The notes: generated from the sequence alone by a model not told the origin. Counted from the first letter of the stretch, positions 32,933 through 44,856 are shown. The stretch: 64,000 nt of DNA from Sphingobacterium oryzagri (GCF_028736175.1 NZ_CP117880.1:62001-126000); one strand, 5' to 3'. A program made the numbers and translations.

Positions 32933-33206
32933 ATTTTTCTTTAATTTTTTTCCTACGTGGATTAGCATTTGTCATGTTAGACACAAGCCGCCTATCATTT
33001 CTACGAAATTTTTATCTTATTCTTTGGTTTGGTTTTGTGACAGGTTTGGTTTGTATATGTAGATATATTATTTAAATATTCAACCTTCCTAAAGCGTTTT
33101 ATGCCCTATAAAAATGAATGTCTCGGTTTGTAAAAGTTTGTTAGCAAAAATATCTTGCAGTCTTCCAGTGTCTTGCGTTGTTTCGCGAAGAAATAAGTGC
33201 AGAAAG
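32933..33206. other. Spacer between the BlaI promoter and the rRNA promoters
   Basis: No gene or convincing motif apart from AT-rich sequence and one half-site resembling the BlaI dyad arm (CTACGAAA near 33000). Nothing else supported. Confidence 0.4.
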
Positions 33207-33239
33207 GTTGCAAGATATATGCCAAAGTTTCTATCTTTG
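33207..33239 (+). promoter_or_regulatory. rRNA operon promoter P1
   Basis: GTTG (33207-33210) and TATCTTTG (33232-33239, exact TAnnTTTG) are separated by 21 bases. Predicted start near 33246, about 400 bases before the 16S gene. Confidence 0.65.
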
Positions 33240-33362
33240 CACCACTCCGCAAGGGAGGGACGATTGAAAAGCGCATACTGGAAGAAGGAAAAATCCTTTA
33301 TTGAAGGGTGTTTCCACGGTAGCAAGCTCTACAAAGAGCAGTAAAAAAAAGTTCAACTTTAT

Positions 33363-33393
33363 TTTGCGAGACCGAAAAAATCTTCTACCTTTG
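33363..33393 (+). promoter_or_regulatory. rRNA operon promoter P2
   Basis: TTTG (33363-33366) and TACCTTTG (33386-33393) are separated by 19 bases; both halves match the consensus exactly. Predicted start near 33400. This is the stronger of the two tandem rRNA promoters. Confidence 0.8.
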
Positions 33394-33489
33394 CAGTCCC
33401 AACGAAACGGAGGGAAACAACAAGATAGCTCAAGCCACGCAGGTGGTAAGACATATAAAAGGCCAAAGCGCGACGCGGCGGCGATAAAA

Positions 33490-33500
33490 GTTCTTTAAGA
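33490..33500 (+). promoter_or_regulatory. boxA-like antitermination element, 16S leader
   Basis: GTTCTTTAAGA resembles the boxA consensus TGCTCTTTAACA. A closely related GTTCTTTGACA occurs before 23S at 35791-35801. The pairing of one per rRNA leader supports a NusB/S10-type role. Confidence 0.55.
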
Positions 33501-33650
33501 AAGATGATCATGTAGCGTAACGAGTAGTCGGAAGATGAAAGTTATACAATAACAAGAAATCAACCTGTCAATTCGGATCGTAAGATATAACAAAAAACGA
33601 TTCCGGTTATTTATTAGTAAATAGCCTGGTATCGAACAATTCATTAATTA

Positions 33651-35178
<1,528 letters not shown>

Positions 35179-35230
35179 TAGAGTGTCCTTATTGACACTC
35201 GTTGCGCCACATCATGATCGTTAAGAAAAA

Positions 35231-35314
35231 GTATTTAGTAGATAGTATGTAGTATATAGATCATACTGGTTCGCCAGAAAGATTCTAAATACTAATATCT
35301 AACTACTAATATCT
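35231..35314 (+). repeat. rRNA spacer hairpin repeat, copy 1
   Basis: An 84-base unit whose left (35231-35262) and right (35281-35314) parts are imperfectly complementary. Its tip is CTGG-TTCG-CCAG (35266-35277), a 4-bp stem with a UUCG loop. It is nearly identical to copy 2 immediately after it. Confidence 0.75.
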
Positions 35315-35320
35315 AGTAGA

Positions 35321-35404
35321 GTATTTAGTAGATAGTATGTAGTATATAGATCAGACTGGTTCGCCAAAAAGATTCTAAGTACTAATATCTAACTACTAAT
35401 ATCT
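35321..35404 (+). repeat. rRNA spacer hairpin repeat, copy 2
   Basis: A direct repeat of copy 1 with only a few substitutions, including the tip CTGG-TTCG-CCAA. It lies between the 16S end and tRNA-Ile. Confidence 0.75.
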
Positions 35405-35460
35405 AAGAAGAAAGTACCCACCCCTTAAGGGCTGTGGTTACCGAGAGATAAAGATAAGCT

Positions 35461-35534
35461 AGTCCCGTAGCTCAGTTGGTTAGAGCACTACACTGATAAT
35501 GTAGGGGTCAGCAGTTCAAATCTGCTCGGGACTA
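35461..35534 (+). tRNA. tRNA-Ile (GAT)
   Basis: A 74-base cloverleaf with acceptor stem 35461-35467 / 35527-35533 and discriminator A. The anticodon loop CTGATAA is closed by a 5-bp stem, with anticodon GAT at 35495-35497. The D loop (GCTCAGTTGGTTAGAGC) and T arm (GTTCAAAT) are normal. CCA is not encoded. It is the standard first spacer tRNA of bacterial rRNA operons. Confidence 0.97.
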
Positions 35535-35540
35535 CGGATA

Positions 35541-35625
35541 GTACTTAGTAAATAGTATGTCGTATATAGATTAGTCTGGTTCGCCAGCAGGATCTAGGTA
35601 CTAAGATCTAAATACTAACTACTAA
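35541..35625 (+). repeat. rRNA spacer hairpin repeat, copy 3
   Basis: A diverged copy of the 35231/35321 unit placed between the two tRNAs, with the conserved tip CTGG-TTCG-CCAG. The arms remain rich in TAGTA and TACTA-type words and stay complementary. Confidence 0.7.
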
Positions 35626-35631
35626 ATAAGA

Positions 35632-35705
35632 GGGGAATTAGCTCAGCTGGCTAGAGCACCTGCCTTGCACGCAGGGGGTCAACGGTTCGAATCCGTTATT
35701 CTCCA
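35632..35705 (+). tRNA. tRNA-Ala (TGC)
   Basis: A 74-base cloverleaf with acceptor stem 35632-35638 / 35698-35704, discriminator A, and anticodon loop CTTGCAC with anticodon TGC at 35666-35668. The T arm GGTTCGAATCC is normal and CCA is not encoded. It follows tRNA-Ile, as in most rRNA operons. Confidence 0.97.
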
Positions 35706-35790
35706 CATTTCAAAGTAAAAAGTTAGAATTTAAAAGTCAAAAGCTGTACAGTTTTTTTAATTTTTACTTTTTAATTTTTACTTCGAAGAC

Positions 35791-35801
35791 GTTCTTTGAC
35801 A
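35791..35801 (+). promoter_or_regulatory. boxA-like element before 23S
   Basis: GTTCTTTGACA, close to the boxA consensus and to the element at 33490 in the 16S leader. Confidence 0.55.
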
Positions 35802-35802
35802 T

Positions 35803-35818
35803 ATTGAAAGAAAGAAAA
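35803..35818 (+). other. 23S precursor processing stem, left arm
   Basis: The 16 bases are an exact reverse complement of 38832-38847 beyond the 23S gene, with further pairing inside (AGAAGACAAC with GTTGTCTTC). The long stem looping out 23S is the expected RNase III substrate. Confidence 0.8.
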
Positions 35819-35921
35819 CACAAGAGAAGACAACAGCAGTCCGAGTGTTATTAGATAGCGATATTTGGTAATTATTAGGACAAAGGCAGCCATATACTTA
35901 GCAAAAGGAGTATATGAGCGA

Positions 35922-38802
<2,881 letters not shown>

Positions 38803-38831
38803 CGCCGGTAGATTGTTGTTGTCTTCCTTCT

Positions 38832-38847
38832 TTTTCTTTCTTTCAAT
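38832..38847 (+). other. 23S precursor processing stem, right arm
   Basis: Exact reverse complement of 35803-35818. Together they close the 23S precursor loop. Confidence 0.8.
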
Positions 38848-38861
38848 GCATGTCATATTTA

Positions 38862-38938
38862 GTATGGTAGTATGTAGTAGTTAGTATTTAGATTGGTCTA
38901 AGTACTATTATCTAAGTACTACGATCTAACTAAAGATC
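38862..38938 (+). repeat. rRNA spacer repeat, copy 4 (diverged)
   Basis: The 23S-5S spacer contains the same kind of TAGTATGTAGTA and TAAGTACTA words as copies 1-3, with complementary halves, but lacks the TTCG tip. It is the most diverged member. Confidence 0.55.
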
Positions 38939-38939
38939 T

Positions 38940-39050
38940 TCAGGTGCCTATATCGGCGGTGTCTACCTCTTCCCATTCCGAACAGAGAAGTCAAGCCCGC
39001 CAGAGCCGATGGTATTGCCGTAACAGGTGGGAGAGTAGGTCGGCGCCTAA
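38940..39050 (+). rRNA. rrf: 5S ribosomal RNA
   Basis: About 110 bases with the terminal stem AGGTGCC / GGCGCCT (38942-38948 / 39042-39048, with one G-U pair) and the conserved loop segment CCGAACAGAGAAGTCAAGCC. It is the last gene of the rRNA operon and lies 10 bases before its terminator. Confidence 0.95.
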
Positions 39051-39059
39051 TTTAAAACG

Positions 39060-39099
39060 AAGCTCGTTATCGAAAGATGACGAGCTTTTGTTGTTTTAT
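39060..39099 (+). terminator. rRNA operon terminator
   Basis: An 8-bp stem (39060-39067 / 39080-39087) is followed by a T-rich tract (TTGTTGTTTT). Confidence 0.85.
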
Positions 39100-39118
39100 A
39101 GGCTATAATATAGCCTAT
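39098..39118. repeat. 21-base palindrome after the rRNA terminator
   Basis: Arms 39098-39107 and 39109-39118 are perfect 10-base reverse complements around a single base. It could be a second, back-up terminator hairpin or a protein site. Confidence 0.5.
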
Positions 39119-39351
39119 GCTTAACTTCGTTCTTTTAGATTACGAAATATTCCGAATAAGAGGAGTCTAAAACACAAAAAATAGAATCATCGTCTAGCTG
39201 TCTCAGAATATTTTGCCATTGTAAAACCCTGTAAGGGAGCGTTTGTCCTCAATTATGGCTGAAATCCAATCGTAACAGAGATAACTAATCAAGCCTTAAA
39301 AAGCCCATTTTGCTTTGTGCTTGATTAGTTGATTTTGCAGGCAGAATATTG
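39119..39351. other. Gene-free stretch between rRNA operon and IS remnant
   Basis: No gene. It contains a 12-bp perfect inverted repeat (39283-39294 / 39319-39330) with a 24-base loop just past the end of the transposase remnant, probably its former terminator. CTGTCTCAGAA near 39202 resembles an IS5-family end, but I could not pair it convincingly on the other side. Confidence 0.45.
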
Positions 39352-40615
39352 TTAAGATTTTTTGGAGGAGCACAAAAAGGATGCTTTCCATTTATTCATC
39401 ATTCTCTTGAAGTTGAAAGCGGCAGCTGCGAGCATAATATTGATGTTATCGCCAAAGATACCCTTATAGAAGTTCCGTCCAGTCTATGATCTGCTTAGAG
39501 GTGTCCGATAACAGGTTCTATTACCGCTCTTTTTCGATGGGCTTTCTTGAGCCTTTGTTGTTCGGATCTGCTCTGTCTGGAACTGAAGGCTTTTGGGAGC
39601 TGTATTTTTGTGGTTCCTATGGTTGCTTTCCCTCGGTAATCTCTGTCTACACTAGCTGTTTTGGGAGATTTGCCGGTCAGGGTTTCGACCTGTTACAATG
39701 CCGGCTCCAAGGTGTGCCGTCATATTCATTCCTGAAGCCCATCGCGCCGAGGATAACCCCGCAAAGGTTGTAGACGATGGAAACCTTGTTTCCAAATTCG
39801 TACTTCTTATGCTCCTTACCTTTAGAGATACACTGTACATCAGGCTCGTGCAGTGAATAGATCTTCTGTTTAATGTATCTGGTCTGTTGCAGTACCTTAT
39901 TGAAGAGAGCCCGTTCCGAAGCGTACATCCCCTCTGCCAGTTTCCGTTCCAGTTCCCTGAGGAGCCTGCCGGCAATGACCTTGACCTTTTTATCCGCCTT
40001 TATCGCCTTCTTCTTATTTCTGGGATGATTGCGGAACCGCTGGTGGACGCTCAGTTTTTTCGAGGTGCGCGTATAACTCTGACGTACGACGATGCCTTCT
40101 TTTTGTGCTATCCGACTACATTTCCTGATGATTTTGCGGTGCAGTTTTGCATCGGTGGGAAAAGTGATGTTCTTCTCCTGGACTGTTGTATCTACGTTCA
40201 CGGGGCGATCATCCGAATCACTTCCATTGATACGGATGCTTTCCTTTAGGATCAGTGCAATTCCTTCTTTTCCAATACGCTTGCGGAAATGAACCAGTTC
40301 ACTGGCTTGGCGGTACCTTGGGAACGAAGCACCGTTCTCCACAGAAATATTGGTAGTAACAGTTCTCGGACCATTGCTCGACAACGCTCTCGTCCGAGAT
40401 ATTGCGAATATGCTTAACTATCAAAAGGCCAACCATCAATCGAATGGGTTTAGCTGGCCGGCCGTTATCCGGGCAGTAAAGGGGGAGAAACGCATCTTAA
40501 AACCGTTGCCAGTCAACCCTATTTGCCAAAATGTACAGCGGATGCTTTTGACTAAGGGTGTCGTCAAAACTAGTGAAGAAGCCTAATTGAGAAGTGTTCG
40601 TTTCTTTGAAATCAT
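39352..40615 (-). pseudogene. Decayed IS5-family transposase
   Basis: Recoverable protein reads in order: start MISKK at 40615; SQLGFF..FDDTLSQKHPLYILANRVDW; a stop in place of a Glu-type codon; DAFLPLYCPDNGRPAKP; VVEQWSENCYYQYFCGE; a frameshift; then the longest open piece (39677-40384) with ASELVHFRKRIGKEG, VNVDTTVQEKNITFPTDAKL and CGVILGAMGFRNEYDG; another frameshift; HTLEPAL-stop-QVETLTGKSPKTASVD; ending MLAAAAFNFKRMMNKWK at 39352. The VDTTVQEKNI and ASVDR segments hold two DDE aspartates. At least three in-frame stops and three or more frameshifts make it non-functional. Terminal inverted repeats are not secure. It sits between the rRNA operon and the small-peptide operon. Confidence 0.88.
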
Positions 40616-40796
40616 CCGTAGTGAATTGCAAGGTTTATACTGCCGAGACACAAAATCTTACAATCTAAAACAAGAAAAATGATGCTTAAATTACTGAATA
40701 ATAATTGTTTGTATTGTTTTTAAGGAACGACTAACTAATTTTTCTAAAAAGGGTTTGCAATACAATTCTTGATAGCCGAAAGACAGTCAAGAGCTT

Positions 40797-40826
40797 TAAT
40801 AAAAGCTGCCCGATGAAGGGCAGCTT
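40797..40826 (-). terminator. Intrinsic terminator of the small-peptide operon
   Basis: A 9-bp GC-rich perfect stem (40803-40811 / 40818-40826) with a 6-base loop is followed on the minus strand by TTTTATT. It lies 25 bases after the stop codon of the 43-residue ORF, which supports expression of the three short genes on this strand. Confidence 0.85.
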
Positions 40827-40851
40827 AGTTCCAGTCTATAATAAACATTTT

Positions 40852-40983
40852 TTAACCTCTTCCCAAAAGGTGATAGAGAAAGCCTCCGAATTCGTAGCCT
40901 AATAAATACGTGATTACAACTACGATAATGAAAATTTTCAACACTCTCCGATGTGTTTTTAAAAGGTTAAGATAGTTGTTCAT
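40852..40983 (-). CDS. 43-residue single-TM peptide, putative immunity or accessory peptide
   Basis: The 43-residue protein MNNYLNLLKTHRRVLKIFII (first 20) continues into a hydrophobic segment (about 17-29) and a Gly/aromatic-rich tail GYEFGGFLYHLLGRG. A basic stretch THRRVLK before the helix predicts the N-terminus in the cytoplasm. There is no double-glycine leader. It begins 7 bases after the stop of the 53-residue double-glycine peptide gene and is followed by a terminator, so it is the last gene of the three. Small hydrophobic proteins in this position are often bacteriocin immunity proteins, but this is inference. A third secreted peptide is the alternative. Confidence 0.7.
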   Translation of the reverse strand: MNNYLNLLKTHRRVLKIFIIVVVITYLLGYEFGGFLYHLLGRG

Positions 40984-40990
40984 TTCCAAA

Positions 40991-41152
40991 CTAATGTGTA
41001 ATGTTATAAGCAAATTCACCTAATGCGTATCCTGCAGCGTAGACGGCTCCAATAAGCATGAGAGCTTCCTCTAAGAATTTTCCTCCTTCAGTATTTTCAA
41101 GTTGTTCTTGCCTTAGTTCAACTAAATTATAGTTTTCTATTTGAAATGACAT
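40991..41152 (-). CDS. Double-glycine leader peptide precursor, class IIb bacteriocin-like (peptide B)
   Basis: The 53-residue precursor has a leader of 24 residues starting MSFQIENYNLVELRQEQLEN and ending TEGG, with the hydrophobic/acidic pattern (L10, L13, Q17-L18, GG at 23-24) recognised by C39 peptidase ABC transporters. The predicted core of 29 residues starts KFLEEALMLIGAVYAAGYAL; it is hydrophobic, helical, and has the GxxxG motif GYALG, which is typical of two-peptide bacteriocins. The core carries more acidic than basic residues, unusual for a membrane-active bacteriocin, so a signalling peptide is an alternative. It lies 15 bases downstream of peptide A and is translated in the same direction. 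No Shine-Dalgarno sequence is visible, as elsewhere here. Confidence 0.8.
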   Translation of the reverse strand: MSFQIENYNLVELRQEQLENTEGGKFLEEALMLIGAVYAAGYALGEFAYNITH

Positions 41153-41167
41153 AATATAATTTATTTA

Positions 41168-41338
41168 TTACCTCGCGGCATTGTTCCAACCATTAACTGC
41201 TCCCACTGCGGATGCTGCCATTAACACATCTGTAGCGTAGAAAGCAAGCAAAATTGGCGCAATACCACCATCTGTATTCTTCATTTCTTCCGTATTCAAA
41301 TCTTGAACACCGAATTCTGTTAAATTAAATGTACTCAT
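41168..41338 (-). CDS. Double-glycine leader peptide precursor, class IIb bacteriocin-like (peptide A)
   Basis: The 56-residue precursor has a 25-residue leader starting MSTFNLTEFGVQDLNTEEMK and ending NTDGG. It fits the leader consensus (L/F..FGVQ-L-EM..GG) of lactobin/cerein-type class II peptides closely. The predicted core of 31 residues starts IAPILLAFYATDVLMAASAV and contains GAVNG, a GxxxG motif, then WNNAAR. It is nearly neutral and strongly hydrophobic. It is first in the three-gene unit. Peptides A and B share leader layout but not core sequence, as expected for two complementary subunits. Maturation would need a C39 peptidase-containing ABC transporter, which is not in this window. 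Confidence 0.82.
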   Translation of the reverse strand: MSTFNLTEFGVQDLNTEEMKNTDGGIAPILLAFYATDVLMAASAVGAVNGWNNAAR

Positions 41339-41495
41339 TTGTATAAGATTAACTTTGTTCTTACACTTTTAAAGCTTTTCAGATTCCGCTTTTTGTTGAT
41401 CAACATCGCTAAGTTACGTTCGTTCACTCTACAAAAAAAGCCGCGAATTAAAGAAGATCTCTATTCAACAAAAGATTGCGAGGATTTTCGTTATA

Positions 41496-41879
41496 CTACT
41501 CTTCTTCGTAAAATTCGATCAAAGATGCGATATACGTATCGTTCCAGCCGTCTACAATATCATCATAAGCCTCATCTGGGATATTGCTGTGCTGAACCTC
41601 AAATGATGTCCCTTTTTTGTGCTCATGTAGTTTTATCGTCACTAACGACTGACCATCTTGTTCACCAAAATACCATTCTTGCACAATTTTCTTAAAAGGC
41701 TCAAGGCTGATAAACTTTCCGGTTATTGCTCCATCCCACATGGAGAATTCACCATTTTCTTGTGGGTCTATTTCTACCATATCACCTGTCCAGAGCCGGA
41801 TGGTTATTTCCGTCGTTAAGGCTTTATAAATGTCTTCAGGAGGCGCGGGAATTATGTAATATTTTTTAAAGTCTTTCAT
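41496..41879 (-). CDS. SRPBCC (START/AHSA1-like) domain protein
   Basis: The 127-residue single-domain protein opens with KKYYIIPAPPEDIYKALTT, the typical first strand and helix of AHSA1-like SRPBCC proteins. TIRLWTGDMVEIDPQENGEFSMWDGAITGKF and the C-terminal helix GWNDTYIASLIEFYEEE complete the fold. These proteins bind hydrophobic ligands or act as Hsp90 co-factors; many remain uncharacterised. There is no signal peptide. It lies 157 bases upstream of the small-peptide operon on the same strand and is divergent from the rRNA methyltransferase gene. I see no evidence that it belongs to the peptide system. Confidence 0.88.
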   Translation of the reverse strand: MKDFKKYYIIPAPPEDIYKALTTEITIRLWTGDMVEIDPQENGEFSMWDGAITGKFISLEPFKKIVQEWYFGEQDGQSLVTIKLHEHKKGTSFEVQHSNIPDEAYDDIVDGWNDTYIASLIEFYEEE

Positions 41880-41943
41880 TAATGCTTGTTTTGCTATTCG
41901 TTGCTTATTGTGGTAAATTTACGCAGAATTAAACGATAAAGCG

Positions 41944-43308
41944 ATGAGTAACTTTCTCCCTAATGAACTTATTAACAGACTGCGCGAAGATAGTCACTTC
42001 GATACGAATGCCTTCATCGATACACACGAACGGGGAGATCGTGTGACATCTATTCGGCTAAATCCCGAAAAATTAGGCGACAGGGCGTTTTCAAATGCAG
42101 AACCTGTGTCCTGGTGTGATCATGCTTTCTACTTAGACGAACGTCCGGTATTCACGTTAGATCCGTTGTATCACGCCGGTTGTTATTATGTACAGGAAGC
42201 ATCTTCGATGTTTTTAGGACATATTATTGAAAAACTTGGTCTGAAAGATAGTCAGTCTAGAGCGCTAGACCTGTGCGCAGCGCCAGGCGGTAAGTCAACG
42301 CTTATTAGCTCGTATCTCGGTTTAGATAGTTTGCTGGTTTCCAATGAAGTAATCAAGTCACGAGCAAACATATTGGTTGAGAACCTAACGCGTTGGGGGA
42401 CGCACCATGTTATTGTAACGAATAACGATCCGGGCGCATTCAGTCGATTGCCCGGATATTTCGATCTTATGGTGGTTGATGCGCCATGTTCCGGCTCTGG
42501 AATGTTTCGTAAAGACCCAGATGCTATAGACGAATGGTCGTTGGCTAACGTCAAGCTTTGTAGCGATAGGCAGAAGCGAATTCTAGCCGAATCCTTGGCA
42601 ACATTAGCAACGGGAGGCTATTTAATTTATTCCACTTGCTCGTATTCTATTGAAGAAAACGAAGATATTCTGGATTGGATTATGTCTACCTATGAATTTG
42701 AATCTGTTCAAATTCCAACAGATGCCGCTTGGGGAATAGAGGAGACGCGCTCTGCTCAAAAGCAGGCATTTGGATATCGCTTTTATCCACATAATGTTAA
42801 GGGAGAAGGCTTTTTCGTGAGCGTTTTAAAGAAGTTAGATCATCAAGAAACCTTTAATAGGAAGCGTGCTAAGCCAGAAAAAAGTAACGTGCCTAAACAG
42901 GTCTTGCAAGATTGGCTGAGCAGCACATCGGATATACACGCATTTTTACACAATGAAAATATCCACGTTTTCCCAAGTTCTTATGAAGCGGATTTGAAAT
43001 GGATTCAACAGGTGCTCTATATTCGTAATGCAGGAACTAATATTGGTAAATGGACGGGTAGGGAATTGATTCCTTCGCAGGATTTGGCGCTGAGTATACT
43101 CATCAAGCCTGATTTGCCTGCACAGCAGGTTTCATTGGCTGTGGCTCAAGACTATCTTAGAAAAGAAAATCTTTCTCGCACTGATTTTGAGGGGGAAAAC
43201 GGTTGGTCTCTAGTTCAGTATAATGGGGTTAATTTGGGATGGGTAAAGCTTTTACCCAATCGAGTAAATAATTACTATCCAAAAGAGTCGCGGATTATGA
43301 ATCTGTAA
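41944..43308 (+). CDS. rsmF-like: NOL1/NOP2/Sun-family RNA m5C methyltransferase (RsmF-like)
   Basis: The 454-residue protein has an N-terminal Sun domain (about 1-100), the SAM-binding motif CAAPGGKS (111-118) and the two catalytic cysteines C182 (DAPCSGSGMF) and C232 (STCSYS). A C-terminal PUA-like region (about 300-454; GENGWSLVQYNGVNLGWVKLLPN) matches RsmF rather than the shorter RsmB-type proteins. It methylates C5 of a cytosine in 16S rRNA or possibly tRNA. It converges with coaBC and overlaps it by 14 bases at the 3' ends. Confidence 0.93.
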   Translation: MSNFLPNELINRLREDSHFDTNAFIDTHERGDRVTSIRLNPEKLGDRAFSNAEPVSWCDHAFYLDERPVFTLDPLYHAGCYYVQEASSMFLGHIIEKLGLKDSQSRALDLCAAPGGKSTLISSYLGLDSLLVSNEVIKSRANILVENLTRWGTHHVIVTNNDPGAFSRLPGYFDLMVVDAPCSGSGMFRKDPDAIDEWSLANVKLCSDRQKRILAESLATLATGGYLIYSTCSYSIEENEDILDWIMSTYEFESVQIPTDAAWGIEETRSAQKQAFGYRFYPHNVKGEGFFVSVLKKLDHQETFNRKRAKPEKSNVPKQVLQDWLSSTSDIHAFLHNENIHVFPSSYEADLKWIQQVLYIRNAGTNIGKWTGRELIPSQDLALSILIKPDLPAQQVSLAVAQDYLRKENLSRTDFEGENGWSLVQYNGVNLGWVKLLPNRVNNYYPKESRIMNL

Positions 43309-44518
43309 GCGCTTGTTGGTGCGTGACTACGATCTTACAAATATCTTGTGCCACCTCTTTTTTACTTTTTAGCTCGAAGTTTTGTTGGGTACCTGAACGG
43401 TCAATAACGGTAATTTTATTGGTATCTCCGGCAAAACCGGCACCGCTATCTTGCATAGAGTTTAATACGATAAAATCAAGATTTTTACGCACAAGTTTGC
43501 TTTTCGCATGCTCCAACTCATTATTTGTTTCAAGCGCAAAGCCAACCAGTGTTTGCTTGCTAGATTTTTTTTGACCTAAAGTCGCTAAAATGTCCGTTGT
43601 CTTTATCATGTCAATCTGAAAGTTATCGTCTTTCTTCTTGATTTTCTGTGCCGCTACGTTTGCTGGTGTATAGTCGGCCACGGCTGCACTCATCACGACA
43701 ATATCAGCATTGTCAAAATGTGCTGCCGTTTCTTTCAACATTTCCTTGGCCGATATAATATCGATGCGATGAACAGCTTGTGGCGTAGAAAGCTGTGTTG
43801 GGCCGGTGATCAACGTAACATCCGCACCTAGCTGTTGGAGTGCTTCTGCCAAAGCAAATCCCATTTTGCCGCTTGAATGGTTTCCAATATAACGCACAGG
43901 GTCTATGGCTTCATGCGTAGGACCGGCGGTCACCAATGCCTTTTTTCCAACTAATGGCAGCGACGTTGTGCTGCGGAAGAACAGACTTATGCGTTCGAAT
44001 ATGTCTTCCGGTTCTGCAAGACGTCCCTGTCCGACAAGTCCACTCGCCAATTCTCCTGCTGTGGGTTCAATCAGAAGATTGCCGTATTCAATAAGTTTTT
44101 CGACGTTATTTTTTGTAGAAGGATGTTGCCACATGTCCAGGTCCATCGCTGGTGCAAACATAACCGAGCACCTGGCCGATAAATAAGTGGCGAGCAAAAG
44201 ATTATCGCAAAGTCCATTGGCCATTTTAGCCAGCGTATTTGCTGTTGCCGGAGCGATTAGCAGTAAATCAGCCTTTACACCGATTTCTACGTGGTTGTGC
44301 CAAACGCCTGTTTGCTCGTCAAAATAATCGGAAAGGACCGGATTTTTAGAAAGGGTAGCTAAGGTCAGCGGTGTGACGAATGCTTTAGCAGCGGGCGTTA
44401 ATATAACCTGTACTGCCGCACCTGCTTTTACCAGCAGTCGTACAAGCGATGCAATTTTATATGCGGCGATTCCGCCGCATATACCAATCACAATATTTTT
44501 GTCTTTTAGAGAAGACAT
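43295..44518 (-). CDS. coaBC: Bifunctional phosphopantothenoylcysteine decarboxylase/phosphopantothenate-cysteine ligase
   Basis: The protein makes 4'-phosphopantetheine for coenzyme A. The N-terminal flavoprotein (CoaC, about 1-185) shows GICGGIAAYK, HNHVEIG (catalytic His) and APAMDLDMW. The C-terminal CoaB synthetase (about 187-407) has AGPTHEAIDPVRYIGNHSSGKMG and KIKKKDD. The 407-residue length is normal. It is in a conserved bamD-rpoZ-coaBC cluster (8 bases after rpoZ). Confidence 0.96.
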   Translation of the reverse strand: MSSLKDKNIVIGICGGIAAYKIASLVRLLVKAGAAVQVILTPAAKAFVTPLTLATLSKNPVLSDYFDEQTGVWHNHVEIGVKADLLLIAPATANTLAKMANGLCDNLLLATYLSARCSVMFAPAMDLDMWQHPSTKNNVEKLIEYGNLLIEPTAGELASGLVGQGRLAEPEDIFERISLFFRSTTSLPLVGKKALVTAGPTHEAIDPVRYIGNHSSGKMGFALAEALQQLGADVTLITGPTQLSTPQAVHRIDIISAKEMLKETAAHFDNADIVVMSAAVADYTPANVAAQKIKKKDDNFQIDMIKTTDILATLGQKKSSKQTLVGFALETNNELEHAKSKLVRKNLDFIVLNSMQDSGAGFAGDTNKITVIDRSGTQQNFELKSKKEVAQDICKIVVTHQQALTDS

Positions 44519-44526
44519 TCGTTTTG

Positions 44527-44856
44527 TTATTCTTGCTCTTTAGCAGGGTTTCTGAAGTAGATTTTGTCATTCAAAAACTCATCTACAGCCACTAACGATG
44601 CTTTTGGCAAACGCTCGTAATGTTTAGAGATTTCGATTTGCTCACGGTTTTCAAAAACTTCTTCCAAATTGTCGTTATTGCTCGCAAATTCAGACAACTT
44701 ACCGTTCAACTCTTCCTTTACATCGACTGCGATTTGATTGGCACGTTTCGCGATAACAACGATTGACTCGTAAATGTTTTCTGTTCCTTTATCCAATTGT
44801 CTTAAATCACGTGTTACGGTTGAACTTGCGACAGAAGTGTTTTTATTTTGACTCAT
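44527..44856 (-). CDS. rpoZ: RNA polymerase omega subunit (RpoZ, Bacteroidota type)
   Basis: The 109-residue protein has the central omega/Rpb6-like region (ENIYESIVVIAKRANQI) that folds along beta-prime and stabilises the polymerase. The C-terminal part includes LEEVFENREQIEISKHYERLPK, the Bacteroidota form. It lies between bamD and coaBC (25- and 8-base gaps), the usual order in this phylum. Confidence 0.88.
   Translation of the reverse strand: MSQNKNTSVASSTVTRDLRQLDKGTENIYESIVVIAKRANQIAVDVKEELNGKLSEFASNNDNLEEVFENREQIEISKHYERLPKASLVAVDEFLNDKIYFRNPAKEQE

Noticed and set aside
33301-33498. 65-codon plus-strand frame before 16S
   Set aside because: It overlaps rRNA promoter P2 and the leader; composition is not protein-like.
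39486-40586. Plus-strand frames opposite the transposase
   Set aside because: They are shadows of the decayed transposase on the minus strand, whose family motifs are clear.
39199-40790. Terminal inverted repeats of the IS element (CTGTCT near 39202, AGACAG near 40782)
   Set aside because: Only about seven bases match and no target duplication could be aligned.
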